A DNA stretch of 63,684 bases from the NCBI RefSeq assembly GCF_000186865.1, contig NW_008705561.1, forward strand, positions 2,022,618 through 2,086,301, written 5' to 3'. The notes beneath the pieces were generated by a model. That model saw nothing but the letters and a program-made list of their open reading frames with translations, made no database searches and was not told where the DNA came from. This document shows, in pieces, positions 55,551-63,684 of this stretch; within the stretch, counting starts at the first letter, position 1, and the number at the start of each line of letters is the position of its first letter. This DNA comes from Aureococcus anophagefferens. Its lineage: Eukaryota; Sar; Pelagophyceae; Pelagomonadales; Pelagomonadaceae. The position numbers were made by a program, and so were the translations under genes.

Positions 55551-56474
55551 ATGTTCAACCCGTACGATGCAGCCAGCGTTGATGGGGCCCTCCGAGCAAA
55601 AGCCGAAAGCTCGAAGGTGGGGCAGGCCTCGAAGTCGACCGCCGCGCGCGCCGCATTCACCATGAGCGTCTTCAACAAGCGCAAGGAGAAGGATGTGGAC
55701 ATCGAGAAGCTCTGGGCGGAGAAGATGCGCAAGAACCCGAGCCTGAAGCGCCTGAACCCGCCGGGGTCCGCCGCCGACATCATGCAGGCCATCGAGTACG
55801 ACTGGGACCTCCACATCAAGAACAAGCAGAAGGCGGACCGCGAGGGGCCCGACGACCCGAACTGGCACAAGATGTTCATGACCGAGTCCGAGGACGACAC
55901 GCCCCTCAAGGAGATGGTGACGCAAACGTACCCGTACCTGAAGCGCGAGATGGTCCGGACGAAGAAGAAGAAGGGCGAGGCCTTCGTCGAGCTCCTCGTC
56001 AAGTACCAGGACCTGATGGTGCCCGAGGACAACAAGAAGTACCGCGACGCGGCCTACCGCATCGAGAAGGAGTACAACGCGCGCGGCGGCTGCGGGCCGT
56101 CCGAGGGCGAGGCCGCGGCGATCATGGCCCTCAAGATCTACCGCCAGATCCTCGAGGCGGACAAGGGGCCCGGCGGCTCCGACTACCGCACGGCCAACGC
56201 CGAGGACCAGTGCTGGCTCAAGTGCGTCGAGTACACGACGGCGTACGTCGAGGACGTCCGCGTCACGCCCGGCTCCGCGGAGAACATCACGGAGCCCGAG
56301 CCGGGCCGCGACTACTCCATCATCCTCCGCGACGACTTCGGCTCCTCCGGCGGCAACGGCGCGGCGGAGCCCAACGGGACCAACGGCGCGGACGACGAGG
56401 ACGCGACGGTCGCGCCGGCCGAGGACGCGCCGGCCGAGGACGCGCCCGCGGACGCGACCCTCGACCAGGAGTGA
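55551..56474 (+). CDS. hypothetical acidic protein
   Basis: 307 residues from ATG 55551, 7 bp after the RluA stop; an internal start at 55662 (MSVFNKRKEK) is possible. It is hydrophilic with no signal peptide or membrane segment. A central region (DNPxx-type helices: RYLKREMVRTKKKKGEAFV, DNKKYRDAAYRIEKEYNARG) is helical, and the end is acidic with APAEDAPAEDAPAD repeats. No family was recognised. Codon use and lack of stops in a lower-GC3 mix suggest a real protein. Very short spacing from the upstream gene is notable for a eukaryote. Confidence 0.6.
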   Translation: MFNPYDAASVDGALRAKAESSKVGQASKSTAARAAFTMSVFNKRKEKDVDIEKLWAEKMRKNPSLKRLNPPGSAADIMQAIEYDWDLHIKNKQKADREGPDDPNWHKMFMTESEDDTPLKEMVTQTYPYLKREMVRTKKKKGEAFVELLVKYQDLMVPEDNKKYRDAAYRIEKEYNARGGCGPSEGEAAAIMALKIYRQILEADKGPGGSDYRTANAEDQCWLKCVEYTTAYVEDVRVTPGSAENITEPEPGRDYSIILRDDFGSSGGNGAAEPNGTNGADDEDATVAPAEDAPAEDAPADATLDQE

Positions 56475-56610
56475 GGGGGCGTAACGGGACCTCGACGCGA
56501 GACCTGATGCGGGGGCACCGGGGCTGCCGAGCCGTCGCGGAATGTCGCAGAACGAGGCCTAGGAAGGGCTCGGTTGAAGCCTGTTGCACGCCTCGTTGAA
56601 GGGGCTCCGC

Positions 56611-58536
56611 ATGGCAAGTCACGCCACTCGCAGCGCGATGCCTCGGCGCGCTGTCTCCGCATGCGCAACGCTGCTGCTCATCGCCGTCGCACCGCGCGCG
56701 GCGGCGCTGCGCGCGGCGCCGCGCTGGCGGCGACCGACCGTGGCGCTGCGCGCCGCACCGCAGCCGCCACAAACGCGCCCGCTCGTGTCGCTGCAGTCGG
56801 AGACGATCCGCGTCGCCGGCCGGCCGCTCATCGAGGACCTCACGCTGACCATCTCCGCCGGCGACCGCTGGGCGCTCGTGGGGCCCAACGGCGCGGGCAA
56901 GACGACGCTCGCGACGCTCCTCGGGTCGCGCGTCGCCTGCGGCGGCTTCGACCAGGCGCCCGGCGCCGGCGCCGCGTCGAGCGTGGGCCGCGCGATGCTC
57001 GGCCGCGCGGAGCTCGGCCTGGGCGTCGACGAGCTCGCGGCGCGCTTCGGCGAATCCGGCGCGCCGACCGCGCCGACGCCCGAGGCCGCCGGCGCGCACC
57101 TCGTGAGCTTCGAGGGCCACCGCGCGCTGCTCGCCGCGGAGCGATCCGAGTTCGCCGAGTCGCGGTTCTCGAGCGTGCACAAGCGCGCGACGGTCGCGTC
57201 CTACCTCTTCCCCGAGCGCTACCCGTCGGCGAAGCGCTACGTCGGCTACGAGCCGCGGCGGACGCGGCTCGCGCCCCTGCCCGTCGCCGCGGACGCGACG
57301 CCCGCGGACGAGCCCGCGCTCGCGGGTTTGGAGGCCGCCGCCGCCGCCGCGGGCGCGGTGCTGGGCCGCTTCGGCCTCGACGGGCTGCACCACCAGCCGC
57401 TCTTCGCGCTGTCGACGGGCGAGGCGCGGAAGCTGTTGGTCGCGGACTACTTCCTCCGGACGCCTAGGCCGCCGCTCCTCATCCTCGACGAGGCCTTCGA
57501 CGGCCTGGACGAGGCGTCGCGGGACGCGCTCGCGGCCGCGCTCGCCGACGAGGCGCCGACGATCGTCCAGGTCGCGCACCGCCTCGAGGACGTCGAGGCC
57601 GTCGCGCCGACGAAGGCCGTCGTGCTCCGCGGCGACGGGTCCGCGGCCGTCGGCGACTGGGACGCGGTCCGGGGCGAGGCGCTCGCGGTCCTCGAGCGCG
57701 AGGGCGACGCGGTGAAGACCGCGCCGCCGCCGCGGCCGGACCCCAAGTCCGTCGGCCGCGGCGCGCGCAAGTCCTGGGGCCGGCGGAGGGGCGCGTTCGA
57801 CGGCGAGCCGTCGCGCGAGGTCGTGCGCTTCGACGGCGTCTCCGTCGACTACGGCGGCCGCCGCGTCTTCCCCGGCGGCCTCTCGTTCTCCCTGCGCGCG
57901 GGCGAGTGGATCGCGGTGACGGGCCCCAACGGCTGCGGCAAGTCGACGCTCGTCGACCTGATCACGGGCGACAACGTTTTAGGGTTCCGCCAGAACCTCA
58001 CGCTCTTCGGTCGCCGAAAGGGCTCGGGCGAGTCCATCTGGGACGTGAAGCGGCAGATCGGATTATTATTTCCGCGGTCCCACGAAGACTACCTCGCCTA
58101 CGCGGACCCCTCGGGCGGCCGCGGCCTCGGCAGGAGCGGCGCGGGCGCGTCGTCGAGGGACGTCGTCCTGTCGGGCTTCTACGACTCGGTGGGCCTCTAC
58201 GACGCGCCCGCGCCCGGCCACGCGGCCGTCGCCGACGCCTGGGTCGACCGCCTCGGCATCGGCGACCTCGTCTCCGACGAGCCGGGCTCCTTCGGGCGGC
58301 TGTCGCTGGGCCAGCAGAAGCTCGCGCTCCTCGCGCGCGCGCTCGTCAAAAGCCCGCGGCTCCTCGTGCTCGACGAGCCGACGCACGCGCTGTCGCGCAT
58401 GAGCCGCGGCCGGTTCCTTAGCGCGCTCGCGGCCGTGCGCGACGAGCCCGACGTCGCCGTCCTCTACGTGACGCACCGGCGCGACGAAATCGCCGCGCTC
58501 GCCGTGGACCGCGTCCTCGACCTTAAGACGAGCTGA
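56611..58536 (+). CDS. tandem ABC ATPase, ModF/PhrA-like, probably plastid
   Basis: 641 residues from ATG 56611. The N-terminus (ACATLLLIAVAPRAAALRAA) is signal-peptide-like followed by an Arg/Pro-rich transit-type region, suggesting a plastid address. First ATPase: Walker A GPNGAGKTT at 91-99, signature LSTGEARKL, Walker B LLILDEAFDGLDE. Second: GPNGCGKST near 438, signature LSLGQQKL, Walker B LLVLDEPTHALS, and a switch His in YVTHRRDE. No membrane domain. Two nucleotide-binding domains without transmembrane spans resemble ModF/PhrA, whose role is not settled. Convergent with the coiled-coil gene, 40 bp apart. Confidence 0.8.
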   Translation: MASHATRSAMPRRAVSACATLLLIAVAPRAAALRAAPRWRRPTVALRAAPQPPQTRPLVSLQSETIRVAGRPLIEDLTLTISAGDRWALVGPNGAGKTTLATLLGSRVACGGFDQAPGAGAASSVGRAMLGRAELGLGVDELAARFGESGAPTAPTPEAAGAHLVSFEGHRALLAAERSEFAESRFSSVHKRATVASYLFPERYPSAKRYVGYEPRRTRLAPLPVAADATPADEPALAGLEAAAAAAGAVLGRFGLDGLHHQPLFALSTGEARKLLVADYFLRTPRPPLLILDEAFDGLDEASRDALAAALADEAPTIVQVAHRLEDVEAVAPTKAVVLRGDGSAAVGDWDAVRGEALAVLEREGDAVKTAPPPRPDPKSVGRGARKSWGRRRGAFDGEPSREVVRFDGVSVDYGGRRVFPGGLSFSLRAGEWIAVTGPNGCGKSTLVDLITGDNVLGFRQNLTLFGRRKGSGESIWDVKRQIGLLFPRSHEDYLAYADPSGGRGLGRSGAGASSRDVVLSGFYDSVGLYDAPAPGHAAVADAWVDRLGIGDLVSDEPGSFGRLSLGQQKLALLARALVKSPRLLVLDEPTHALSRMSRGRFLSALAAVRDEPDVAVLYVTHRRDEIAALAVDRVLDLKTS

Positions 58537-58576
58537 GTGCCTCTTGCGACGAAGACAAGCCGCTCATGTGAGTGCC

Positions 58577-59527
58577 TTACGACGTCGCCTTCTCCGACGT
58601 GTTCGGCAGCTTGGCCACCATCAGCCCGACGCCGGCGAGGAAGCCGAAGAGGTCGATGCCGTCGAGGTGGAGCGCGTCGCAGAGGAGGAGGCCGCAGAGG
58701 CCGCCGGCGAGGGCCTGGGCCGCGGGCTCCGGCGCGGGCCGCGCGCGCCGGTCCCGCGCGGCCCGCTCGAGGGACGCCTCGACGCGCTGGATCGACGCGT
58801 CGACGGACGCGGCGGCCTCGGAGATCGCGAAGGTCCGCCGCTCCTCGGCGGCGCGCTGCTCCGCGAGCGCCTTGTCGCGCTCGGCCTCGGCCGAAGCCAC
58901 GTCGGCGGCGTTCGCCGCCGCGGCCTCTTCCACTTCTCTGGCGCGGCTCGCGACCACCTCCTCCGCGCGCGCGCGCGCCGCCGCCGCGCGCTTGTTCAAC
59001 TCGTCCTCCTCGGCCTCGGCGCCGGCGACGGCGGCCGCGACGGCGGCCGCGACGGCCTCCTTCGGCGCCGGGCCCCGCGCGTCCCGCGCCTCCTCGCGGA
59101 GGCGCGCGGCCGACGCCCGCGCGTCCTCCGCGCGCCGCTCCGCCTTCTCCGTCTCGCGCGCGCACTTGCGCCGCTGCGCCTCGAGCATGCGGATCTCGCG
59201 CGAGCACCGCGTCGCCGCCTCGTCGACGATCTGCTGGATGGACCGCGCCTCGCGCTTGAGCGCCGCCGCCGCGCCCGAGCCGTCGGACGGCTGGAAGATG
59301 TCCCAGAAGTTCTTCTCTTCCGCCGGTTCGACCTCGCCGTCGTCGACCTCGGCCCAGACGGGCAGGTCCCCACCGCGCAATGGATCGACCTCGGCCCAGA
59401 CGGGCACGTCCTTGGGCGCACCGCGCAGGGCGACGCGTGCGCCGCGCGCTGCGGGCGATGTCACGACATACGTGCGGCCGGCGTGCAATGCGGCGCAGCC
59501 GTGCGCTAGCAGCAGCGCGCGAATCAT
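58577..59527 (-). CDS. plastid-type coiled-coil protein with C-terminal membrane segment
   Basis: 316 residues from ATG 59527 (MIRALLLAHGCAALHAG), a signal-like N-terminus followed by a transit-type TYVVTSPAARGARVALRG. PVWAEVD is repeated twice near residues 42-62. A long Ala/Glu/Arg-rich coiled coil (~85-265) leads to a hydrophobic C-terminus (LCGLLLCDALHLDG and FGFLAGVGLMVAKL). No family was recognised. Possibly a plastid envelope or thylakoid tether, by inference from layout only. Confidence 0.5.
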   Translation of the reverse strand: MIRALLLAHGCAALHAGRTYVVTSPAARGARVALRGAPKDVPVWAEVDPLRGGDLPVWAEVDDGEVEPAEEKNFWDIFQPSDGSGAAAALKREARSIQQIVDEAATRCSREIRMLEAQRRKCARETEKAERRAEDARASAARLREEARDARGPAPKEAVAAAVAAAVAGAEAEEDELNKRAAAARARAEEVVASRAREVEEAAAANAADVASAEAERDKALAEQRAAEERRTFAISEAAASVDASIQRVEASLERAARDRRARPAPEPAAQALAGGLCGLLLCDALHLDGIDLFGFLAGVGLMVAKLPNTSEKATS

Positions 59528-59714
59528 CGTGCAGATCTGCGGCCGGCGTGCGAGGATCCTCTCCATCGCAAGCTCAAGCCTTTTTGGTCGGCCGAGAAGG
59601 GCAACATCCCCGCACTGGCAGTGGTTGAAGACGACGAGCTCTTTTTATTGAATAGTTATTGAAGCTTGGTCGACTGTTATGCGTGGGGGGCTGCGCGCCT
59701 GACCGTGGGAGTTC

Positions 59715-61930
59715 ATGACCTTCTACGTCTACTGGCACAACGCGGCCGCGGGCCAGCCGCCCTTCGCCAGCTGTGCGTACTTCTACCACGTGATGTCCTT
59801 GGCCAACTTCATCAACAATCTGATGGCCAAAGGTCGGAACATCGACGTCGTGATGTGGGTGCCGTGTCGCAGCACGCCGCGGTGCATCACCATGAACGGC
59901 TCTGGCGAGCGCACGTCCACGCGCCGCTTGATCCCGAGGGAGGCGCGCAGCAGCGAAGAAGACGAGGACGAGGACGTCATGGTCGACGAGGAGCCGGAGG
60001 CCGAGGAGGGCACGTGGGTCGAGGAGTGGGACGACGACGCGACGAAGGCGTTCGCCGACTACGACGTGGCGCTTCCGCGGTGGCTGGATGGTGCGTCTCC
60101 GCCGCCCTCGCGCGCGGACCCGCGCGCCGACCCCTTCCCCTTCCCCGCGCAGCGGGCAACCAGGTCGTCGCGACGCGCCGGAGCGACGCGGAGAGCTGGG
60201 CGCGCACGGCCCACGACGCCTGCGTCGCCGAGATCCAGGCCGCGCTGCTCTGGGCCGCGCGTCTCCGGGTCCGTCCCGCGCGCGTGGTCCACGGGCGAGC
60301 CGAGCGCGTAGGTCCGCGACGACGCGGGCATCCGGGAGCTCGTGCGGCGGCGCCATCGCGACGGCGATCCGCACCTCGGCGTGCAGGCGTGCTACGACGA
60401 GGTCATGCGGCGTGAGGAGTCGGGGGAGGCACTCGCGCACGACTGCGTGAAAACGCGGGGAACGCCCGACGACGAGGCCTGGGAACGAGCGCTCGAGCGC
60501 GATCGACGGGCGGCCGCCGAAGCCCTCCGCGCCGAGGTCGAGGCCAACGCCTTGGACGCGGCGCCGACGATCAGCTCGGTCTTCAACGAGATGCAGCAGC
60601 TGCTGCGGATGATGGGCGACGGCGACTATTTCGGCGACGCGCGCGCGAGGCTCAACGAGTGCTTGGGGCTCCGAGACGCGTTGGAGCCGCTCGACGGCGA
60701 CGCGCAGGGCGTGCAGGTCCAGGAGCGCCGCGCCCCGGGGCGCCACGAGCAGTCCGTGGAGTTCGTCGGCGGCGAGACCGGCGACGCCGTCGTCAACCTC
60801 GTGCAGCTCCTTCGGTTCATCGACGTCACGGAGCCTCGGGAGATATTCAAGATCAAGGCGCTCGTCGAGCCCGTCGACGACGAGGAGCTGTGCCCGGAGA
60901 CGGTCGAGGTCGCCGTCGTCGGGCCGACGCTCGCCGAGGTGCTGGCGCCCTGGTCCGAGCGCGCGCTCTCCGGCGTCGCGGCCTCGGTCGCGCTCACGAG
61001 GGACACCGCGCTCGTGATGGCGATCGCGCCCGACGAGATGCGCTACCTGCCTCCCCGGCGCGACGCGGCGTCCAACGATTTCTTTGCGAGCTTCTCGCGT
61101 CGCGACGTCGTTTTTTTGTAGGCGCGACGACCTCTGGTTCTGGTCCAAAAACCAGCGCGCGTGGATCGAGGTCCTCCTCCTCGACGAGGCCATCTTCCGC
61201 ATCGACCCCCAGCTCGTCCTGCACATCACGGGCGACAAGCCCAAGACCGACTGCGTCTTGGCGCCGGCCGGCAGCGTCGTCCGCCAGGACCGCCGCGCGA
61301 GCCTGCTGGACCCGCAGCGGCTACTCGGCGTCGGGCTCAAGGGCTCGCACTGCGGCAAGCGCAACGCGACCTGGTCCAAGCGGTGCTACATGCTCGAGGA
61401 GATCGAGGAACTGGGGCGGGCCGAGATCGTCATGGTCTTCGCCGAGTTGGGCAACAACGACCAGGGGCTGCCGAAATTTATGGCGCGGAGCCGCGTCGGA
61501 CTTCGGGGCGTGTTTGTTCGTCGACGTGGACCGGTTTTAGGTCGCGCTTCCTGATGATGCTCCAGCGGTTCGCCGGGCGGCCCAACGTGGGACCTCAACG
61601 TCAATTGCGTACGCGTGGCTCGAGGGCGAGGACCTCAGCTTCGGCTCCGCGGCGGACGCGGCGGCCAAGCTCGTCGAAGCGTACGGCCGTCACGCGACGC
61701 CGCAGAGTTTCCAGAAGTTCCTCGTAGCGACAGCGGGGATCGACGACAACCGGGGGAAGAACCTCGCCGCGCGCCAGTTCGACGAGTTCGCCTGGGCCCA
61801 GGCGGGCTATCATATCAGGTCCTTTCCCGGGGCCGGAAAGGCCCAATTCGAGGTGTCGCATCCCGACAACCCGGGCAAATTTGTACGTATTGGTCGCGCT
61901 TCCCGCGTCCGACGACTTGAAACAGAGAGT
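59715..61930 (+). CDS. unrecognised multi-exon protein or decaying gene
   Basis: Coding-like segments in several frames can be joined by short introns: exon from ATG 59715 (MTFYVYWHNAAAGQPPF) to ~60087 with donor GATG|GTGCGT; acceptor CGCGCAG at 60151; a ~28-nt intron ending GCGTAG at 60331; long exon with ISSVFNEMQQLLRMMGDGDY to ~61100; acceptor TTTTTTTGTAG at 61121; exon DDLWFWSKNQRAWIEVLLLD to ~61540; acceptor GGTTTTAG; then RFLMMLQRFAGRPNV, and YAWLEGEDLSFGSAADAAAK to FEVSHPDNPGKFVRIG. Each internal TAG stop coincides with an acceptor-like site, favouring introns over random decay. No domain was recognised. Exon limits are approximate. Confidence 0.45.
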
Positions 61931-61954
61931 ATTCGACGCCGCCGCGGCGCTGCG

Positions 61955-62450
61955 ACGAGGCGACGTCGTCGTCGCCGCCGTCCGCGGACCCCGCGACGCT
62001 CGCGTCGACGACGCTCGCGCGGACGACGGCGGCGCGCGACGGACGACGCCGCCGTGCGCCGACGCGTGCGTGCTCGCGCGGCTGCGCCGGCGGCACGACG
62101 AGCCGCGGCGCTGCGACGCGGAGACGTCGTCGTCGCCGCCGTCCGCGGACCTCGCGACGCTCGCGCCGCCGACGCTCGCGGCGGACGACGGCGGCGCCGC
62201 CGACGCTCGCGCCGACGACGGTCGCGCGCGACGGACGACGCCGCCGTGCGCCGACGCGTGCGTGCTCGCGCGGCTGCGCCGGCGGCACGACGAGCCGCGG
62301 CGCTGCGACGCGGAGACGTCGTCGTCGCCGCCGTCCGCGGACCCCGCGACGCTCGCGCCGCCGACGCTCGCGGCGGACGACGCTCGCGCGGACGACGCTC
62401 GCGGCGGACGACGGCCGCGCGCGACGGACGAACAGTTTCCCACCCCTCGC
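61955..62450. repeat. 192-bp tandem repeat, about 2.5 copies
   Basis: The unit (for example starting GGACGACGCCGCCGTGCGCC at 62041 and again at 62233, and GAGACGTCGTCGTCGCCGCC at 62121 and 62313) repeats with a 192-bp period; a partial, slightly diverged copy precedes it near 61961. Internally it is built from GACGCTCGCG-like submotifs. 192 is a multiple of three, so either strand stays open, which produces long shadow ORFs. It may be a low-complexity extension of the preceding gene or non-coding. Confidence 0.85.
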
Positions 62451-62460
62451 AGGCTGCTAC

Positions 62461-63006
62461 ATGAGCGTTGTTCGATCGCAGATCCCGGAATTGTGGAAGG
62501 ACGTAAGAATCAAGACTGTAATCGAGACGACGAAAAATGTCTACTCGGGTACGCACGTCGACTGTTCAGATATCTGGACACACTACTTTCTGATCAAAGA
62601 AGATAATCAATGGAAGGTCGCGACTGTTTTTTCTTCGACCACAAAGTTTTTGGCCGATTTAAAGTTCAGTTTATTTGGACCTGGGAGCCGCACCCGCAAT
62701 AATCGCATGATTCGAAAAGGGGTGTTTTACAGGACGCGGCATTCGAACCTTGTGCATATGGACTTTTTCTACTCGCACAGTCTCGACCCCGACGACCTCG
62801 AGCCCCCTACCCTGTCTTCTCAATTTCGGAATCTTGTCGTGTCGCCATCGCGCACTGTGTCAGAAATTTCCAGCCGCGTGGATGACACCGACCGGCTCTT
62901 CCGGCTCGCCGTCGGCGAGCCACACGACGATGATCTCGCCCATACACCGGCGGAGGAATACCTCCCGAATCCGAGCACGGTCAACAACCAGTACTGTCAT
63001 TGGTAA
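62461..63006 (+). CDS. orphan protein in an AT-richer island
   Basis: 181 residues from ATG 62461 (MSVVRSQIPELWKDVRIKTV). It is hydrophilic with aromatic-rich stretches (SDIWTHYFLIKEDNQWKVAT, GVFYRTRHSNLVHMDFFYSH) and an acidic C-terminus ending STVNNQYCHW. The amino-acid mix (Ile, Asn, Lys, Phe, Tyr) and bases differ strikingly from neighbours. No domain was recognised. The lack of stops in an AT-richer 546-bp stretch supports real coding. A recently acquired gene or virus-derived ORF is possible but unsupported by homology here. Confidence 0.55.
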   Translation: MSVVRSQIPELWKDVRIKTVIETTKNVYSGTHVDCSDIWTHYFLIKEDNQWKVATVFSSTTKFLADLKFSLFGPGSRTRNNRMIRKGVFYRTRHSNLVHMDFFYSHSLDPDDLEPPTLSSQFRNLVVSPSRTVSEISSRVDDTDRLFRLAVGEPHDDDLAHTPAEEYLPNPSTVNNQYCHW

Positions 63007-63035
63007 TGCTCGTTATAATTGTATGTACTTCGTTC

Positions 63036-63684
63036 TTACGGCATCTTGTGCTTTGGGCGCGCGGCGGCGGGCGCCTCCCAGGGGCAGCGCTTGGAGAGCA
63101 CCGCGGTCCAGAAGTCCTCGACGCCGACGCGGACCGGCGCCGCGCGGATGTTCACGAGGCTCGCGTCGAGGGGCGTCGCGGGGTCGCCGAGGAGCAGGAG
63201 CGCGCGGTCGCCGAGGGCGACGCGCGCCTTCGTCGGCGTCGCGAGCCAGACGCCGCCCGCGCACTCGACGATCTGCTTGAGCTCGCCGTCCTTGGGCAGC
63301 TTGGGCCCGCCGGCGCGGCGCGCGCGCGGGTCGAGGAGGACCGCGTAGTCCGCGAGCGCGCCGGCACCCTCGCCGTTGGCCGCGAGGGACGCGGCGAGGT
63401 CGAAGCGCCACGCGGCCTCGTTCTCCCGGTCGCGCACGGCGAAGGGCCGCTCGTCGGCGGCGCGGCCGAGCGCGTCGCTCTCCCAGAGCCAGCCGAGCGT
63501 GACGACGTGGCGCGCGACGGAGACCGCCGTGAGGAGCTTGGGCGTGCGCCGCAGGGGCACCGAGGACACGAGGTGCGTCGCGTCGCCCCAGCGCGCCGCG
63601 AGCGCGAAGCCCGCCGCGGAGACCGCCGCGCGGGCCTTGGCGTCGACGTCGATGCCCGTGAAGAGGACCACGACGTTCGTCCGC
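63036..63684 (-). CDS. tandem BRCT-domain protein, 5' end outside the window
   Basis: About 216 residues are visible; the frame continues off the right edge, so the N-terminus is missing. The first BRCT (TNVVVLFTGIDVDAKARAAV...ATHLVSSVPLRRTPKLLTAV...VVTLGWLWESDA) follows the FTG..., THLV..., K.L.A. and W..eS pattern of MDC1/PTIP/PAXIP-type tandem BRCTs, and a second, weaker one follows (LKQIVECAGGVWLA...DFWTAVLSKRCPWE). Such pairs bind phosphoserine peptides in DNA-damage signalling. Specific orthology is uncertain. Confidence 0.7.
   Translation of the reverse strand, partial: RTNVVVLFTGIDVDAKARAAVSAAGFALAARWGDATHLVSSVPLRRTPKLLTAVSVARHVVTLGWLWESDALGRAADERPFAVRDRENEAAWRFDLAASLAANGEGAGALADYAVLLDPRARRAGGPKLPKDGELKQIVECAGGVWLATPTKARVALGDRALLLLGDPATPLDASLVNIRAAPVRVGVEDFWTAVLSKRCPWEAPAAARPKHKMP

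Noticed and set aside
61601..62443. A 280-residue minus-strand ORF over the 192-bp repeat
   Set aside because: Open only because the repeat length is a multiple of three; the plus-strand segment before it has better coding character.

Overview
The window is compact, very GC-rich nuclear DNA from a single-celled eukaryotic alga. Evidence for this: eukaryotic protein families (SNAP, kinesin-14, cyclic-nucleotide kinase, HECT and RING ligases, TAF8, SPEF2, MATE, PH, filamin and GOLD proteins), short spliceosomal-type introns, a 50-N scaffold gap, and plastid presequences of the secondary-plastid type (a signal peptide followed by an SAF/VAP-like cleavage motif). Together with a candidate selenoprotein and an introner-like intron flanked by an 8-bp direct repeat, this suggests a photosynthetic stramenopile close to pelagophytes such as Aureococcus. 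That placement is inference. No tRNA, rRNA, CRISPR or bacterial operon was seen. Because GC is so high, nearly every gene has long antisense and out-of-frame shadow ORFs, which are left out.

Layout. 0.2-1.2 kb: a RelA/SpoT-like protein (-). 1.6-8.3 kb: a giant Tudor / CMGC kinase / HECT ligase fusion (-). 8.6-16.1 kb: a coiled-coil membrane protein, a methyltransferase, an SPxK-rich ORF plus a SNAP, a CTFxPxI-repeat protein and a small secreted protein. 16.3-22.9 kb: a plastid-type PPPDE peptidase, an F-box-like protein, a zinc-ribbon/RING ligase, a myristoylation-type cyclic-nucleotide-dependent kinase, a 5'-truncated ADP/ATP-carrier-like ORF and a Siva-like protein. 23.1-28.6 kb: a head-to-head pair of ACT-domain proteins, a prolyl-4-hydroxylase/Sel1 protein, a MYND/RING/Sel1 protein and a PH/PH/GYF protein. 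28.9-44.1 kb: a C-terminal-motor kinesin with an assembly gap, an LRR protein, a BART-domain protein, a GOLD/Tudor membrane protein, a thioredoxin reductase-glutaredoxin fusion, a PH-filamin protein and an SPEF2/CPC1-like axonemal protein with a frame break. 44.2-47.6 kb: a YHS-domain gene with an in-frame TGA where homologues have Cys, an EF-hand protein, a chimeric pseudogene patch (truncated RelA-like copy joined to a JmjC fragment ending in poly(A)) and a plastid CGFS glutaredoxin. 47.9-59.5 kb: an enolase-phosphoglycerate mutase fusion, TAF8, a GT8 glycosyltransferase, an IQ-motif protein, a MATE transporter split by the introner-like intron, an RluA-type pseudouridine synthase, an unknown protein, a plastid tandem ABC ATPase and a coiled-coil plastid-type protein. 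59.7-63.7 kb: an unrecognised multi-exon gene, a 192-bp tandem repeat, an AT-rich orphan ORF and a BRCT protein cut by the window edge.

The genes are mostly unrelated housekeeping and signalling loci rather than one pathway. Threads that recur are redox/selenium (YHS selenoprotein candidate, TrxR-Grx fusion, CGFS glutaredoxin), domain fusions (kinase-HECT, enolase-PGM, TrxR-Grx), cilium-type proteins (SPEF2, BART, possibly the CTFxPxI protein and the kinesin), and four unrelated proteins with a near-identical MG[AG][SG]AS N-terminus that fits the N-myristoylation consensus. Gene ends are packed tightly: convergent pairs are 2-24 bp apart or overlap.
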